Shown here piece after piece: positions 11,412 to 23,277 of a stretch of 64,000 nt of DNA. Within the stretch, counting starts at the first letter, position 1. Each line of letters starts with the position of its first letter. The stretch comes from Vitellaria paradoxa (Eukaryota; Streptophyta; Magnoliopsida; Ericales; Sapotaceae), in NCBI GenBank assembly GCA_019916065.1, contig CM034237.1, forward strand, positions 37,988,485 to 38,052,484. The letters are read 5' to 3'. A model generated the notes under the pieces. It had not been told where the DNA came from. It worked only from the letters and a program-made list of their open reading frames with translations, and ran no database searches. A program made the translations under genes and the position numbers.

Positions 11412-12929
11412 TGTGCTTGTGTTTGCTTAATTACCTTACTCTCAAATGTAAATAAAAATGCAAATTCAGATTTCAAAGGTGTTGAGTAAGGAAAATCAAG
11501 ACAAACTCTCCCAAGTGCAAGGTTTCATTGTAGCACAATTAACTGGCAAGAACCAGGTCATATCCATAGGGATCTAGGGAACAAAATCATGTTTGAATCA
11601 AGTGGATTAAAGAGGCAAAACATGGCTCACATGAATGGTAAACAGAATTGAAAATCTGGTTTGGAATTTTTGATGGTTTTGGAAATGGGTTTTGAAATGA
11701 AAACTAAACTTAACTAAAACTTGATATTAAAAAGATGGGCAAGACAATTCCAATGCCTATCCAAATCAATCTCAAATACCAAGAGTGAATAGATCATCAA
11801 TTCTAGTTGCTCTAATGTTTGGAGAAAATTAAGTTCAAATGATACAAGCCATGGATCAAACAAGTGATGTGCATAATCTATCATGAAGACTATAGAAGAT
11901 TTAATTCTAGCAACTCCCATACATATTTGCAATAAAAGTTCTGAATTCAGCAACTTCTATGAAATTGATAAAATATGTAAACAAGTGTTAATCGGACATT
12001 GAACCATTGATTTTGAGAGTAATTAGATACAACTAAGATTGATAACCAAAGAACTCAAAATTAATCCATGAAGAACGGCATCTTGGAAATCATTGGACAG
12101 GACATTGTCCTTGCCTTGGCCCAAGAAAAACTAGCTGATCATTCTCAAGAAATTAGAAACAAAAATAGAAAGATGAAATTGAGACATTTGAAACCTGAAA
12201 TCTGGAATTGAAATTGAATTGCAATGGAAAATCTAATTACAACTGTTGAAATCGGAAAAACCAAAAATATGAAAGACTCCCTCTCAGCTCAAGCAATAAC
12301 AGAAACAAAAGAAGACAGCCCCCAAAAACTTCCCTTCTCCAGCTCTCTGTCTGAATGTGTATATCCTCCATGGGTGGGTCATGTGTTGCCCACCCCCCTT
12401 TCTCTCTCCACTCATTCTTTCAGCCCCAAAAAGATCCTCATTCCGTTATGCAATTCACCCTTAATTACAGATCTTGCCCCTCACTGTCTTTCAGAATCTT
12501 GTCACATGGAACAGCTGAGGTCACACGGAATTCGTTACTGGAAATAACCCACCATTCGAATGCTTTTCAGTTGTATTCGAATATGCCGTCCACTTCAGAA
12601 ATTGGTTCACTCAGCAATTGTATTTGGATGGGCCAATTCCCAAATTTGAATGGGACTTTGCTTCAGGAACTTCCAGATTGCTGATTTTTCCTTTCTCGTA
12701 TTAAGTTCACATGGAAATTCTTCATCTACTCCAATGGCTTTACTCAACAAAATGTGTTTCAGCAAATCTTCCTTTGCATCCTTAATAATACTCAAATTGC
12801 TTCTTCTTGTAACATAATTCAATACATGTTCCATATGTTTAAAGTTGAAGATAAAATCTGCACAAAACACATGTTTTATATCATTTATATCCTATATAAA
12901 GGTGTAATTAAGTAAAGAAATATGTAACA
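11412..12929 (-). repeat. Athila 5' LTR (outer edge approximate)
   Basis: The inner edge is TGTGCTTG at 11412 (minus strand ends in ...GCACA), 5 bases from the primer site. The outer edge is placed at 12929, where the minus strand begins TGTTACAT and next to where the copia gag frame breaks. This gives 1518 bp, within the usual range for Athila LTRs. Without the second LTR the outer edge could be off by tens of bases. Confidence 0.65.
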
Positions 12930-12939
12930 AGTTAAGTCC

Positions 12940-14614
12940 AATCACCAGGTATACCACAGTGAAAACAAATAGGAACAAACTTGTGTTGCAAGTTAGGGGG
13001 TGTACCTTTAGGCTTTTGAAAGTAAGCTCTTGACTAATTACCTTTCTTGGGTTGAGGAGCTTTGACTGTTTTTGAAGCTGTTGTCTTTGAGGAACTGGGG
13101 GTAACTTTTGCTTCAAGATTGACTGCCTGCATGCCAGTGTAGCCAAGTCCTCTTTTGTCATGTGGGCTCCTTTGCATCCCAAATATGTCATCAAGTTGTG
13201 AAGAAGCAGTATTCATCTTGAGTTGCATGGATTGCAGCTTACTCTGGGCATCTTTCACATCTTTTTCTTTTTGTTCCAACTTGGCCTTAAGTGTTGCTAT
13301 CAACTCCTCTTGAGTTTTCTTGTTTGCTTCAAGACCTTCAAATTTGGCTTGCAATTCTTCCTGAGCAATTTTTAGACTGTCTCTCTTCCTTTTCAACACC
13401 TTGTTCTTCATGGTTAACTTCTCATTTTGCTTGTGGAGCTTTCGACAATCTTGGTACGGCTGTTCATATGCCTCTTCAACATCTACTTCCTCATTTGAAT
13501 CTTCTTCAACTTCACTTTCTAAGGCTTCTTCTTTCTTGCTCGCAGAAGAAGATGACTCGGCTGAATTAGAGATGGCACAAGCTCTAACCATGAACGCATT
13601 ATAATTCTTTGGAAAATCTTCTGAAGAAGATGAGGTACTTGAATCATTTGTATCATCAAGAGTTGCAATGAGAACCTTCTTCTTACTCTTCTTATTTCCA
13701 CAATCTTGGGCTATGTGACCATATCCTTGGCACTCGTAGCACTTCACACCTTTTGACTTGTTCTTCATCTTCTTCTTCTCCAAAGATTTCTCTCTTTTCT
13801 CATTCTTCTTCGTCTTTCTTTGCTTGTTATCTTTTTTTTTTTTTTTTTTTGTAGAATTTTTTGATTTTCTTGGTGTAGATATCAATTTCTTCGGGAGAAG
13901 GGATTGACTCATCATTACTAGAGGAGGACTCGTCTTCCTTCACCATTTTTAGGCAACTCCTCTAGACTTAGGTTTGATCATGTTGGCTTCATAAGTCTGC
14001 AGGGAGCCAACCAAGTCTTCCACCCTCATTGAATCTACATCCCTAGCCTCTTCAGTAGCTGTAACTTTTGCTTAGAAGGACAAAGGTAGGGATCGAAGAA
14101 TCTTACTTATGATCTTTCAATTAGGAATTGGTTCTCCAAGATTGAAACTGGTGTTGACAAGATCACAGAGCTTTGCATAAAAATAATCAAAGGGTTCATC
14201 TTCAGCCATCTTCAAACTTTCAAAATCTGAGGTTACTTTTTGTAGCTTTGACTTCTTGACAATAGAATTCCCTTCATGCGTCAACTCCAGAATCTTCCAA
14301 GCCTTCTTTGCAATCTCACAACTAGAAATTCTTCTAAATTAATCGGCTGAGACTGCACAAACAATAGAACTTAGAGTCTTATAGTTCCACTCTGCCTTCT
14401 CTTGCTCAGCCCTTGTCCACAAATCCATAGGCTTCTTCAATGTTTTATTGTTGACATAGTGAGTTGGTTTTACCCAACCTTTTTCAATAGCCAACCAAAT
14501 ATTGACGTTCAATGAAATTAGATGAGCTCTCATTCGAACCTTCCAATACGCATAGTTGGTGCTATCAAACCATGGGGGTCTCGTGCTCGAACCGCCTTCT
14601 CTAGGAGGATCCAT
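12940..14614 (-). pseudogene. gag: Copia gag, frameshifted
   Basis: The N-terminus is MDPPREGGSSTRPPWFDSTN then YAYWKVRMRAHL, the usual start of TNT1/SIRE-like copia gag. A stop follows at 14339-14341 (after CAVSAD). Conserved gag can be read on to about 13920 (SKLQKVTSDFESLKMAEDE, VEDLVGSLQTYEANM), with at least one further internal stop. A 19-base T-run (13832-13850; poly-Lys on the minus strand) shifts the frame. The next stretch (13915-13034) has a Lys-rich region, a CCHC knuckle CYECQGYGHIAQDC, an acidic Ser-rich part and a long coiled coil. A second knuckle begins near 12985 and is cut off. Confidence 0.88.
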
Positions 14615-14658
14615 CAGAAAATAACAAGATCACGTTTTGTTCTAAAAAACGTACCCGT

Positions 14659-14668
14659 TCTGATACCA
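14659..14668 (-). promoter_or_regulatory. Copia primer binding site, tRNA-Met type
   Basis: The minus strand reads TGGTATCAGA, complementary to the 3' end of initiator tRNA-Met, two bases inside the LTR end (14671). Confidence 0.9.
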
Positions 14669-14670
14669 AT

Positions 14671-15707
14671 TGAAAATTCATAATGTGCTGATAAAGGATC
14701 CCAACCAATCAATTACAATCACACACAGAGATAAAAGAATGCGAGATATACAAGAAACGAGAAAACCCACAAGAGAAACCTCTAACAAAAACTTTCACTA
14801 AAATTAAACGTTGGTTACAAACTCAACCTCTCTATAGATCGACTCTTCGACTCTATACTCTCGTTGACATTTGCTCGACTCCTCGATGCACCAACTCCTC
14901 TAGCAAAAGCCCTTCAACTCCTTGAAGGATCAACACTGAATCCTCGGTAGCTTTGCTGAATCCACAGCGTGTTGAATCCACAGCAATCACGAACCTCAAA
15001 TCCGAACTCCTTCGGATGGAACACGAATCATGTTGGCTAAGTTATGGAGAGAATGATCAATCTTTAAGGCTCACAATCTCATGTGTATTCTCTCTCTTTC
15101 TATGTGTGTTTTAACCTTGAAGATGCCCGGAAGGTATTTATAGACAAATAGAGGCGGCTAGGGCTATTGAGGTAGTGTGTAGTTGAAGTTCTAGCTTGAC
15201 ACTCTGTTAGTATTTTGACCATAACTTTTCACTCAAAAATCGGATTGACCTGATTCTTTTTGCGTTTGAAAGAAGACGCAAAGGGCTACAACTTTTGTGT
15301 CTTAGTCAAAGCCTGACTCGATTGTCTTCAAGGTCAAAATCGTGTTGCAAGTTGATCCCGCGGCCTTCCCATTGCCTTCCCACGAATCAGAGCGGTCTTC
15401 ACGCGGTCTTCCCGCATGACCAAATTGACTCTCGGCTTTATCCCATAGCCAACCGCGGCCTTCCTGTGGTCTTCCAGCATTAATCACTTCCGAGACTTCC
15501 AATTCTCTTTAGGACTCCCAGTCACTTTGGAAACTTGATTTTCAATCTCTTCAAGACTTCTAGCCATTATGGAAACTTGATTTTTTTGAGGCCTTTACAC
15601 TTCTAATTAACCCAAGACTATAGTGTCTTAGCCTACACTAAGTCTAGAGATTACAAAACACTATCTTTGACCATGGATTTGCCAATCTTACGATTTTGGC
15701 CGTAACA
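14671..15707 (-). repeat. Copia 5' LTR, 1037 bp
   Basis: Minus strand starts TGTTACGGCCAAAATCG and ends TGAATTTTCA, two bases before the primer site. A TATA box for minus-strand transcription (TATAAATA) is at 15135-15142. Small internal repeats of GGTCTTCC/CGGCCTTCC type lie at 15360-15480 and give rise to short spurious frames. Confidence 0.85.
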
Positions 15708-16105
15708 ACCCTAAATATCATTTTGTTATCTATACTTTAAATCATCCCAATTTGTCCTATGTACTTTTAAGTTGACCTACTTTTTTCCCTTTTTATTGAT
15801 TTTCTTTTTAAATAATAATTAATGAAATTAATAAGAGACGATGTAAATATGGGGAATTTAAAATGATACAATTTAAGATATATATACATGTACTGAAGTA
15901 AACTTGATGGTAAAATACAAAAATGTGAAAAATGTAATTTACCTTTTAAAAATTATGCCATACCACATGAGCCATTCTAGTGGCCATTACTAGTCCAGTT
16001 CCCAAAAGAGACTTGGAAACTGACAGAACAAACTGTAGTCAAAAAGGCAGGAATGGTTTTACTTATATTTTTTTTCTAGAACATTAATTTTCAGCAACAT
16101 ACTGA
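15708..16105. other. Intergenic, nothing recognised
   Basis: AT-rich unique-looking sequence with no coding potential or repeat that I could recognise. Confidence 0.5.
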
Positions 16106-16165
16106 CACTACTAGAGAACAAGACTTTAGAGACCCACAATTCGAGTGACTGCCAAGGAATGGTCA
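16106..16165 (+). mobile_element. CACTA-type terminus (left end)
   Basis: Begins CACTACTAGAGAACAAG and continues with TTTAGAGACC and GTGACTGCC, the kind of terminus plus subterminal motifs seen in CACTA transposons. The matching right end was not found. The captured gene pieces at 16341-18161 lie just inside it. Confidence 0.5.
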
Positions 16166-16340
16166 ATAAAAGTCTTTATTTTTTTCACTTCCTTCCTTTT
16201 TTTTATTTCCTTCCCCCTTTTATTTTCCCTCTTTCCCTCACAATCCTAATTTCATGTCAATGTCTCCTACTCTTTCACCCAATCTTACTATCAACTTTCT
16301 GGCGAAAGGCCTAAATCTCTTTTCAATTTCCCCTGATCTG

Positions 16341-16768
16341 CATTTGCCTACAACCCAGTCTTCTGCGATTCACCTTTAGTAGAGTGTAAGATCGTCTTTA
16401 GGGACCTATCTAGACCCAAATCATCCAAAGCCTTGCCTTTTTGTAGGGCCTCAATAGTAACCGACATCGATAATGTCATCCTTACCAAGCTCAATGCCGG
16501 GAACACTATGCCTCCTCAGTCATAAAGTCCTCGCCGCACCAGTGCAGGCAAGATAATCACACTGGCAATAATTGCCATCATACTCAGTGACGTGTTGCTC
16601 TTCACTGTCGTGTTCCTACTCTTGTACTACTACTATGCCGGAAAAATATAAAAGGGCAAGGGGTCCCAAATGCTGGACGGCGAGAAGATCGTCTACTCTT
16701 CAAGCCCATATTTGACCCAACCTGGGTACAAAATGGGGCTAATGGAAACTTGTTTTGGCTTCTTCATG
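16341..16768 (+). pseudogene. LRR receptor-like kinase fragment (end of ectodomain, TM, juxtamembrane)
   Basis: A single reading frame with two TAA stops gives FCDSPLVEC (end-of-LRR 'C-x-SPL-x-C' motif), a Ser/Pro-rich linker, TSAGKIITLAIIAIIL then a transmembrane helix ending in LLLYYYY, and the juxtamembrane GSQMLDGEKIVYSSSPY. This order and the EGEKIVYSS-like motif match subfamily III LRR receptor kinases (At1g68400-like, from memory). The kinase domain is absent; after TQPGYKMG the similarity ends and a GTATGT donor-like site follows at 16769. It is a pseudogene fragment, probably captured by a transposon. Confidence 0.7.
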
Positions 16769-17898
16769 GTATGTTTTGTTTAATTATCTTCTTCCTTTGC
16801 CGTTTATAGTCGGGGGGATTGTTACATTATGTGCATGTATATATATATATTTGTCTTTTAGGTTTTGAATTTGGAGTTGGGTTAGTGATTCTGAAAGAAT
16901 GGATATGATATCTTCATTATGAGAAACTCCTAGACTAAAAATGAAATTCAATGAATTTAACTGACAAGCAATGATTTAGGGATTGGGCATTGCAACAAAT
17001 CATCCGCTAGAAGTAGGTACAATTTTTTGAGAGGTTGATTAATTAATGTAATTGTACATGTATATGTCAAGCCAAAAACAATAAAAGAAAAGATTTTGAT
17101 GGGTTGCAATTATGATCACATGGATTTGAGTCTTTCTTTTATAAGCATTGGTCTTATGTGAGAATTGGGTCATGGATAGTCATACAACTTTGGCTTCTTT
17201 GGTAGGTCATAAAATTTTTAAGGTTAAGCCATTTTCTAGTAAAAGAGAAATGAAGTGCCACATTTACCCACACTTGGATGCTAGCTGTTGTTCAGCTCTG
17301 TAATTTTTATGCCTTTTACAATCTCAATTGAGCCATTTTGATCCTTTCCAAATAATAAGATTTAAAGTTTGTATTAGTTATTAGGATTGATAGATGAATT
17401 TGGCTCCCTCACTGGGCCCACTTGACTTTCCTATCAATTAAAAATTGTTAGAATGGACAAAGCTACAAACCTAACTCACAAGATAATAATTCTATCTTAG
17501 TAAAAAAAGAAAAAAAAAACAATAATAATAAGCACTTTGGTTTTTTAGCTTGTGACAATCCCCATACCTGTAAATGGAATTATCCATTTAGAAATGGAAT
17601 GATCTTATTTTACATTCCATTTGCCCTTCTAGTACAAATATATCCAAAATAGAATGAATTTATCTCTGAAATTGAAGCAGTTAATAAAATTGATTGAAGA
17701 ACTCAATGGAACCTAAAAGTGATTATCTGACATTGAAGTAAAATGAGATTTTCTGTACAAAATATACTTTGTTGATGTTTAAGCTAAAATATAGCATTAG
17801 GGGTTATCCAGTCCCTATGAACGATTACACTCGAGTGACATCAGTTGTTTGTTTCCCAATTGCCCTAGTTTATAGCTAATATCTGCATGACTATGCAG

Positions 17899-18161
17899 GT
17901 AGATTGGTTGAACAACTTTCTGTTATATATGTGGCCTTACCTTGACAAGGTGATTTTAAGGCTTAAAAGGTGATTTTGCAATTCAAAAGTCCTTATGGAT
18001 CATTAAATATACTAAGCTTAATTTGTTCAAATTTCAAGCAATTTGTGGCAAGATCAAAAGCATGGCACAACCGATATTTGCAAAGTACATTGGGATGTTT
18101 CAAATAGAATCAATTGAATTTGTAAATATAAGCATTTCAAATTTCCCTCCCATTATTCATG
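17899..18161 (+). pseudogene. Plant synaptotagmin (SMP domain) fragment, two exons
   Basis: Exon 1 (17899-17949) follows a TGCAG acceptor and encodes VDWLNNFLLYMWPYLDK; exon 2 (18038-18161) encodes AICGKIKSMAQPIF, then AKYIGMFQIESIEF and NFPPIIHG, ending at a GTGAGT donor (18162). These match the start of the SMP lipid-transfer domain of plant synaptotagmins, ER-plasma membrane contact-site proteins. The intron is kept, so capture was at DNA level. The exon 2 acceptor looks damaged (TTTCAAG). No C2 domains follow, so this is a fragment. Confidence 0.75.
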
Positions 18162-20569
18162 GTGAGTTTTCTCCACAATTCATCTATTTTTTTCCTCACT
18201 CGGTGTGGGTCAAGAAGTTTTATTGAATCTGTAGTCATTCCAGCATTTTACTTCACTCAACGGTACAAAATTTCTTCATGTTTATGAATTTTGTGCATTG
18301 GTGTTAGAGGTAGCTTTTAGCTTATGTAATGGTTCAAAGAGCACCTTTTTAGGTATATACTCGTTATTCACGACAACTGTGTGTAGTTCATGCATTGGTG
18401 TTAAATTTGGTAGTAACTTATCATTATTACAAAGTTAGATTTCTCAAACTAATTTCAATGAAAAAATTGTTGCAGTGAAGAGGACATGCTGAAGAAGATA
18501 GGTGACCTCATGATTGAAGGCCTTTTTCTTTTATGTTTTTCAATTTGTAATTGCAATATTTTGAACATTTCATCATACTTGTATTTGAAAGTCTATATTT
18601 TTGTACTTTAAATAATAGTAAATATTTGTTTTAGTTCGACTATCGTTTAATTATATTACATTTATGTTTTTAAGTCTGATTCATGAATGGAATTGAGAAA
18701 ATGCAGGGTTATGTACATGCGTATATATATGAAAACTAGTATATGCTTGTGCCTAAAGGCATGCAAACAACTAAATCTGTAAGAACAAAATTAAAAACAA
18801 AAATTATGAAAAATTTAGGCAGTGTATGAAAAAAAAATTCTCAACATTTCTTTTTATTTTCCCCCCGCCAAAGTTACTGTGCATAATAACCAGGACATGC
18901 TCTAGTAGTTCAACTGAAGGTTGTCCATATTTTGTAGATGGCTAGAAACATCCATATTCAGATGGTAGCAATAAAAAAAGGTAGGTCTTACATTCCAAGA
19001 TAAAGATATTAGAAGGAAGCTTAAATTTTTGGGCATTGTTTTCTCATTCTCACCAGCCATCTTGAATGATATGGAGCCCATAAGTGATTATAAAACACAG
19101 ATAATCCACTGACATTGCCCACTAAAACCATTTGCCTCAAGCTTAGTCTTGCACATCTGAAAAACATTAGACCATTACATATCCTTTATCAGCATCTCAA
19201 CATTAGAACTTACTCGGAAACAAAAATGGCAATGATGGTAATTACAGAAGCCAACAAAGATTTAAGATAGAAAATGATAATGATATGGATGAACTAAAGG
19301 GGTTGTCACTAAAATTATCACTCCAAAAGTCATTAAGTTCAGCAGCTAGGCATCTAAAAATAATGCAGAGTTAAATTTGTTGATCCTCATATATGAAGGC
19401 CTCAAATGGGTTGCATCAAATTTCAATATTTGATCAAGAAGTGCATCAAGTTTTTGTGCCAATGTGATGACTTAGTGTTCAACCAAATATTGTATTAATG
19501 TGTTGCATTAAAAATCTATATTTACTTAAACTAATTTGGCGCACCATCAAGCCCATAGATAATACATGGCTTTGTAAGGATGTAAAGAATAAGCAAAAGA
19601 GAATGGTCGTATCTGGATGGGGTAGGCATGGAAAGGAAACAATCTCAAAGCAATGAAAGCAAACTCACCAAACCATGATCATAAAGGTTGTTTTTAGTTA
19701 GTTTGATTAATGGATACTTCTGGAAGTTTAAGTTTCATTTTGGTGGGTTTTTTGACATCCTAAGGCTCAATCAATAGCGGCCACTCACCCATCAACATAG
19801 CTACAATCTGACACTTCTCCTAAATTCTACTATTCCCATCATTATCATCTGAGTCCTCCAAATATAACTTTCAATGCAAAAAACAGATATATAAAATTAA
19901 ACAGAACATTAACAACTTGATATTTTTACATTGGTATTTCTAACCAAGAAATATGGAGATTGTGTTAGCATATTCATTTTGACTCTCTGGTATCAAAGAT
20001 GTATTCATTTGAGTCTCCCTATTTATTTATCTTTTCCTATAATTACCTTAAAAATGGCAACCTTTTATCTTAGCTATCAAGAAAGCAAATTTTCCAACAA
20101 ATGAAATGGTAAAACCTCCGTAATTACCTAAAATGTTTAGCTTTGATTTCTAAAAAAAAAAAAAAAAAGAGAGAGAGAAAAGAATAGAGCAAATAAAAAA
20201 TCATATTTAAAATGAGTTTCATTTATGTGTTTGTAGGTAGATATGGTTCAGGCATTTCCAATAGCTACCAGGCATAACTTGTCAACCCTTTATGAAAGGA
20301 TCAAGTCCCTAAAGCATTGTGCTTTCGAAAGATTTGTCCATTACAAACTCAAAACCTCTATTTCAAATAGCAAATAGAAAGGAAAATAGATCTTCAGCAT
20401 AGTTCATTATAGCAAATGAGAGATCCTACCCATTCCAAAGTTTGGTTACATAGCTATCACTAAGTCATAACAGGCTTGTTTTTGATAGTTTTAGGCTTCT
20501 GATCCTTCGGTTTCCACTCCTTAGTTTTCCTATATTTTCCAACAATTGAAAAAAAAAACAAATAAAAAA

Positions 20570-20740
20570 TAGGCAAATTTTGGATTGTTGAGTGTTTGGT
20601 GTATTTTTTGAAAACAAAAGTGAGAAAATTAGAGAAAGTTAGAAAAAAGTAAAAAAAAAAAATTGATAAAATATTTGGTAGCAAAAATTATAAAAAATTA
20701 GTAAAAGACCAGCAGACAGCCTCTTAACATAGGTCTATGA
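20570..20740. repeat. AT-rich strand-asymmetric MITE-like repeat
   Basis: Begins GTGTTTGGTGTATTTTTTG and continues with A-rich AAAGTTAGAAAAAAGT-type sequence; one of several similar units in the window that carry a TGTTTGGT-type edge. Confidence 0.4.
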
Positions 20741-22048
20741 TATACACATTTATGATTTGGCTTATGCAAGAAAATACCGAGACCACCCATCCCTTCAAAG
20801 ATCACTCGATCCTTTGCACCATATGCATTAAAAATCCATTGTTTGTATATTATAGACAATGTAGGATATCAGTACTACTGTGACAGATTTCTTTTGACTT
20901 ATATGTAATGTGATGAACTACTTTAAGACTTGCCACTTTTAGTGCACATCCCTTTCATTTGCCTTCCCCTATTTAAACTTTCATTTGCTAGGTTTCAATA
21001 CTGTAGCTATGTTAAACACCTTTCATGGTATTCCAGACAAAAACCCAACTTCTCAGTCAGCGGCTCAAACTAAAAAGTTTCATATTCAGAGCATAGAGAG
21101 AGAGACAGAGAGAGAGAAGGGCGGAGTATTTTCTCGTCAGCATGGTAATTTTCCTTCTCTTTCTTTCACTTTTCCCAAAGTTCATGTTTTTCGTTCTTTT
21201 ACGTTAAAATATATATGTGGGTTTAATCACTTAAAAAATTGTCTGGTAATTAGAGAGTAGAAAAGAAGACTCAACCACCCTAGACATGAAATTAGGAACC
21301 ATGGGAGTGGGGACCTTTCCCAACCAATCAGGCAAAAACAAATAAAAAAAAAAGATTCATGGCGTTGAGACAATTTATCAAACACAATATATGGTCCCTA
21401 AACCACATATGCATATAAAAAATATACATACTGTTAAAATTTCAAACTTGTAACCATATAAATAAGTGGCAACCCAGGTGAAATTTCAAATTTCAAACTT
21501 AGCATTCAAGAGAAGAATGAAATCTAAGCATTGAAGAGAAGTATGTCCCGACTAACATCACATTGCAAATGTATACTTGTGCATGTACAGGGAAATAAAA
21601 ACCCAAAAAGAAATAATATTGAAGAGGGGAACAGAGTATTAAAAAAAATCTTTGACTTCAAGCACAAAAAAAAAAAAAAAACGCAAAAGAGAGTAGAGAA
21701 TGAGATGTTCCCAAAGTGGTGAGGTATACGTACTGAGCGCTCGATGGAACTGCAATCGGAGAGGCATGAAGCGATGTTGGTGTTGTCGGAGATGATGTCA
21801 TCCAGGAGGGCTTTGAGCTAAGCCGAGATTGCTGCTACGCTTGATGGAGCTGCAAGGGCTTTTGTCGAACTTGTCATCAAGAAGGGCTTCTGTCCCTCAC
21901 TTAAATGATATGAAGAATATAAAACTGGCTAGGAGTTTTGAATAAAATTAAATTTGAACCATTGGTTGAAAAATAAAATTAAATCTCAGCCCTTGGTTTT
22001 AGTTTGTGAGACAGATATTTTTGAAATGGGATGTGTTTTATTATATAG

Positions 22049-22049
22049 A
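22049..22049 (-). mobile_element. Helitron-like 5' terminus (candidate)
   Basis: On the minus strand a TCTATATAATAAAACAC start is followed within 100 bases by an AATCTCAGCC-type motif; the flanking base is A as for Helitron insertion between A and T. Similar starts occur at 23267 and about 26952, same strand. No 3' hairpin/CTRR end was located. Confidence 0.3.
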
Positions 22050-22344
22050 TATATTTATGAAATTAATTGTGCGCTCTACTTTCTAATTAGTAAATATTGA
22101 ATTTCTGATGAATTTTTAATTTTAATATTAACTTTTCACTTCATTAATTATTGAGTAAACCTACAAAAAATTAAATTTCTGTAAAAAATTAACATAAAAC
22201 TAAGTAAAAAAAAAAATTTGAATTTATCCAAACGATGGATAATAATATAACCTTATACATCTCATTGCCATGCAGACCGGCAAATTGAAAAAAATAGACC
22301 ATGCCTTCGATGAATAGTTCAACGTAAATGCATGCATCCCCTGT

Positions 22345-22587
22345 TTATGCTATAAAGAAATTGAGGTAGATATTATAGACACTTATGGCATGAGCAAAAC
22401 AGTAGCCACCATAGTCTTGACAGGAAACTCCAAGAAGAATAAATGACTGCTCTCTTTGAACAAACTTGTTGTACAGAGAACTTGTAAGATCTAGAATCTC
22501 CATAAACTCATTCAAGTAATGAAAACATAGACCTTCCATGAATGTCATTGGAGCAACGACATGACACCCAAACAACAAATCCCCCAC
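22345..22587 (-). pseudogene. Unidentified exon-like fragment
   Basis: 80 codons beginning MGDLLFGCHVVAPMTF with a protein-like composition (EGLCFHYLNEFMEILDL, QREQSFILLGVSCQDYGGY). It is preceded on the minus strand by a TATTAG acceptor-like site, then CTTCATGTGGGG. I do not recognise the family. It looks like one exon of a host gene rather than a transposon protein; no neighbouring exons were found, so a captured fragment is most likely. Confidence 0.35.
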
Positions 22588-23277
22588 ATGAAGCTAATAA
22601 ACAGAAAAGTTAGGTCAATATTCATGTTATTTTTATTAAAAACATTTTAATTTTAAATTTGTAGTCAGTACATATATATACCAGACCAGACCCTATATAG
22701 ACATTTATTTACATTCACAAAGGATACAACTTTCCTTCCAAATGAAAATGTTCAAAATTCGTTTCCTACTAAATCAAGATTTGTGGTTCTTTTCTTCTGT
22801 TTGTTTTTCAACTTCAGTTTTTCTATGTATTTTTTGAGGTTGAAGATCTCTTTTAGGCCAAGGCAGGGATACTATAGTTTCGCCTATCCTTATCAAGGAA
22901 ATTGAACCCCTTGATCCTCAAAATTCACCCTCACACATCCACCATTTTTGGAGGAGGAAGACGGGGACGATTACAACCGAGAGGAAATGGGGATCAAGCA
23001 AGGCGAGATTGGGGTGAACTTCTCTTTCCCAAATCGCGCATCCTAAATTAATGGGTTAGAAACTCTACTCAACAAAGACACATGGTCATCGAAGGGAGAG
23101 ACAACGTAGAGATATTGAGCAAAGGATACAGACAATGAAGGGACACTAATTTATGGATAGTTTTGATAGGGACACTAAACTGGTAGCAAAAAGTTAAAAC
23201 TAAAATCAATCTCAACCACTAAAATTTCTTAAAACAAATCTCAGCCATTGATTTACTTATATATAGATTCTTATAAA

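Larger units (their letters stand above)
1..12929 (-). mobile_element. Athila-type Ty3 (gypsy) LTR retrotransposon, 3' LTR off-window
   Basis: Read on the minus strand the order is LTR (12929-11412), primer binding site (11406-11387), gag, protease, reverse transcriptase, RNase H, integrase, then an extra ORF3. That order, the tRNA-Asp primer site, the gag type (LPTFHGMDSENPYMHMKEF) and the lack of a chromodomain after integrase fit the Athila lineage. Gag-pol (10829 to 4866) stays in a single frame, interrupted only by stops at 9633-9635, 7209-7211 and 6645-6647, so the copy is fairly young but not autonomous. The 3' LTR is not seen and should lie left of base 1, beyond the ORF3 tandem repeat. 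The outer edge near 12929 is inferred from the TG/CA rule and from where the neighbouring copia gag breaks off. Confidence 0.9.
12930..15707 (-). mobile_element. Ty1/copia element 1, 5' part only (LTR, primer site, gag)
   Basis: Minus-strand order: LTR 15707-14671, primer site 14668-14659, gag 14614 to about 12940. Gag stops abruptly inside a second CCHC knuckle (CFHCGIPG then lost) exactly where the Athila LTR begins. The rest of the element should lie left of the window if the Athila element split it. Confidence 0.85.
18162..22344. other. Intergenic with short exon-like pieces, no complete gene
   Basis: No intact gene. Exon-like pieces include TGCAG followed by GAAGAGGACATGCTGAAG near 18475 (plus) and TTTTTCAG followed by ATGTGCAAGACTAAGC near 19160 (minus); neither was identified. 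A segment at about 19745-19795 recurs at about 26108-26155. GA-rich microsatellite at 21095-21120. The 21720-21900 stretch is GC-richer and may be another captured piece. Confidence 0.4.

Noticed and set aside
12224..12870. Frames of 87-109 codons
   Set aside because: Located within the Athila LTR; no family resemblance and no conserved motif.
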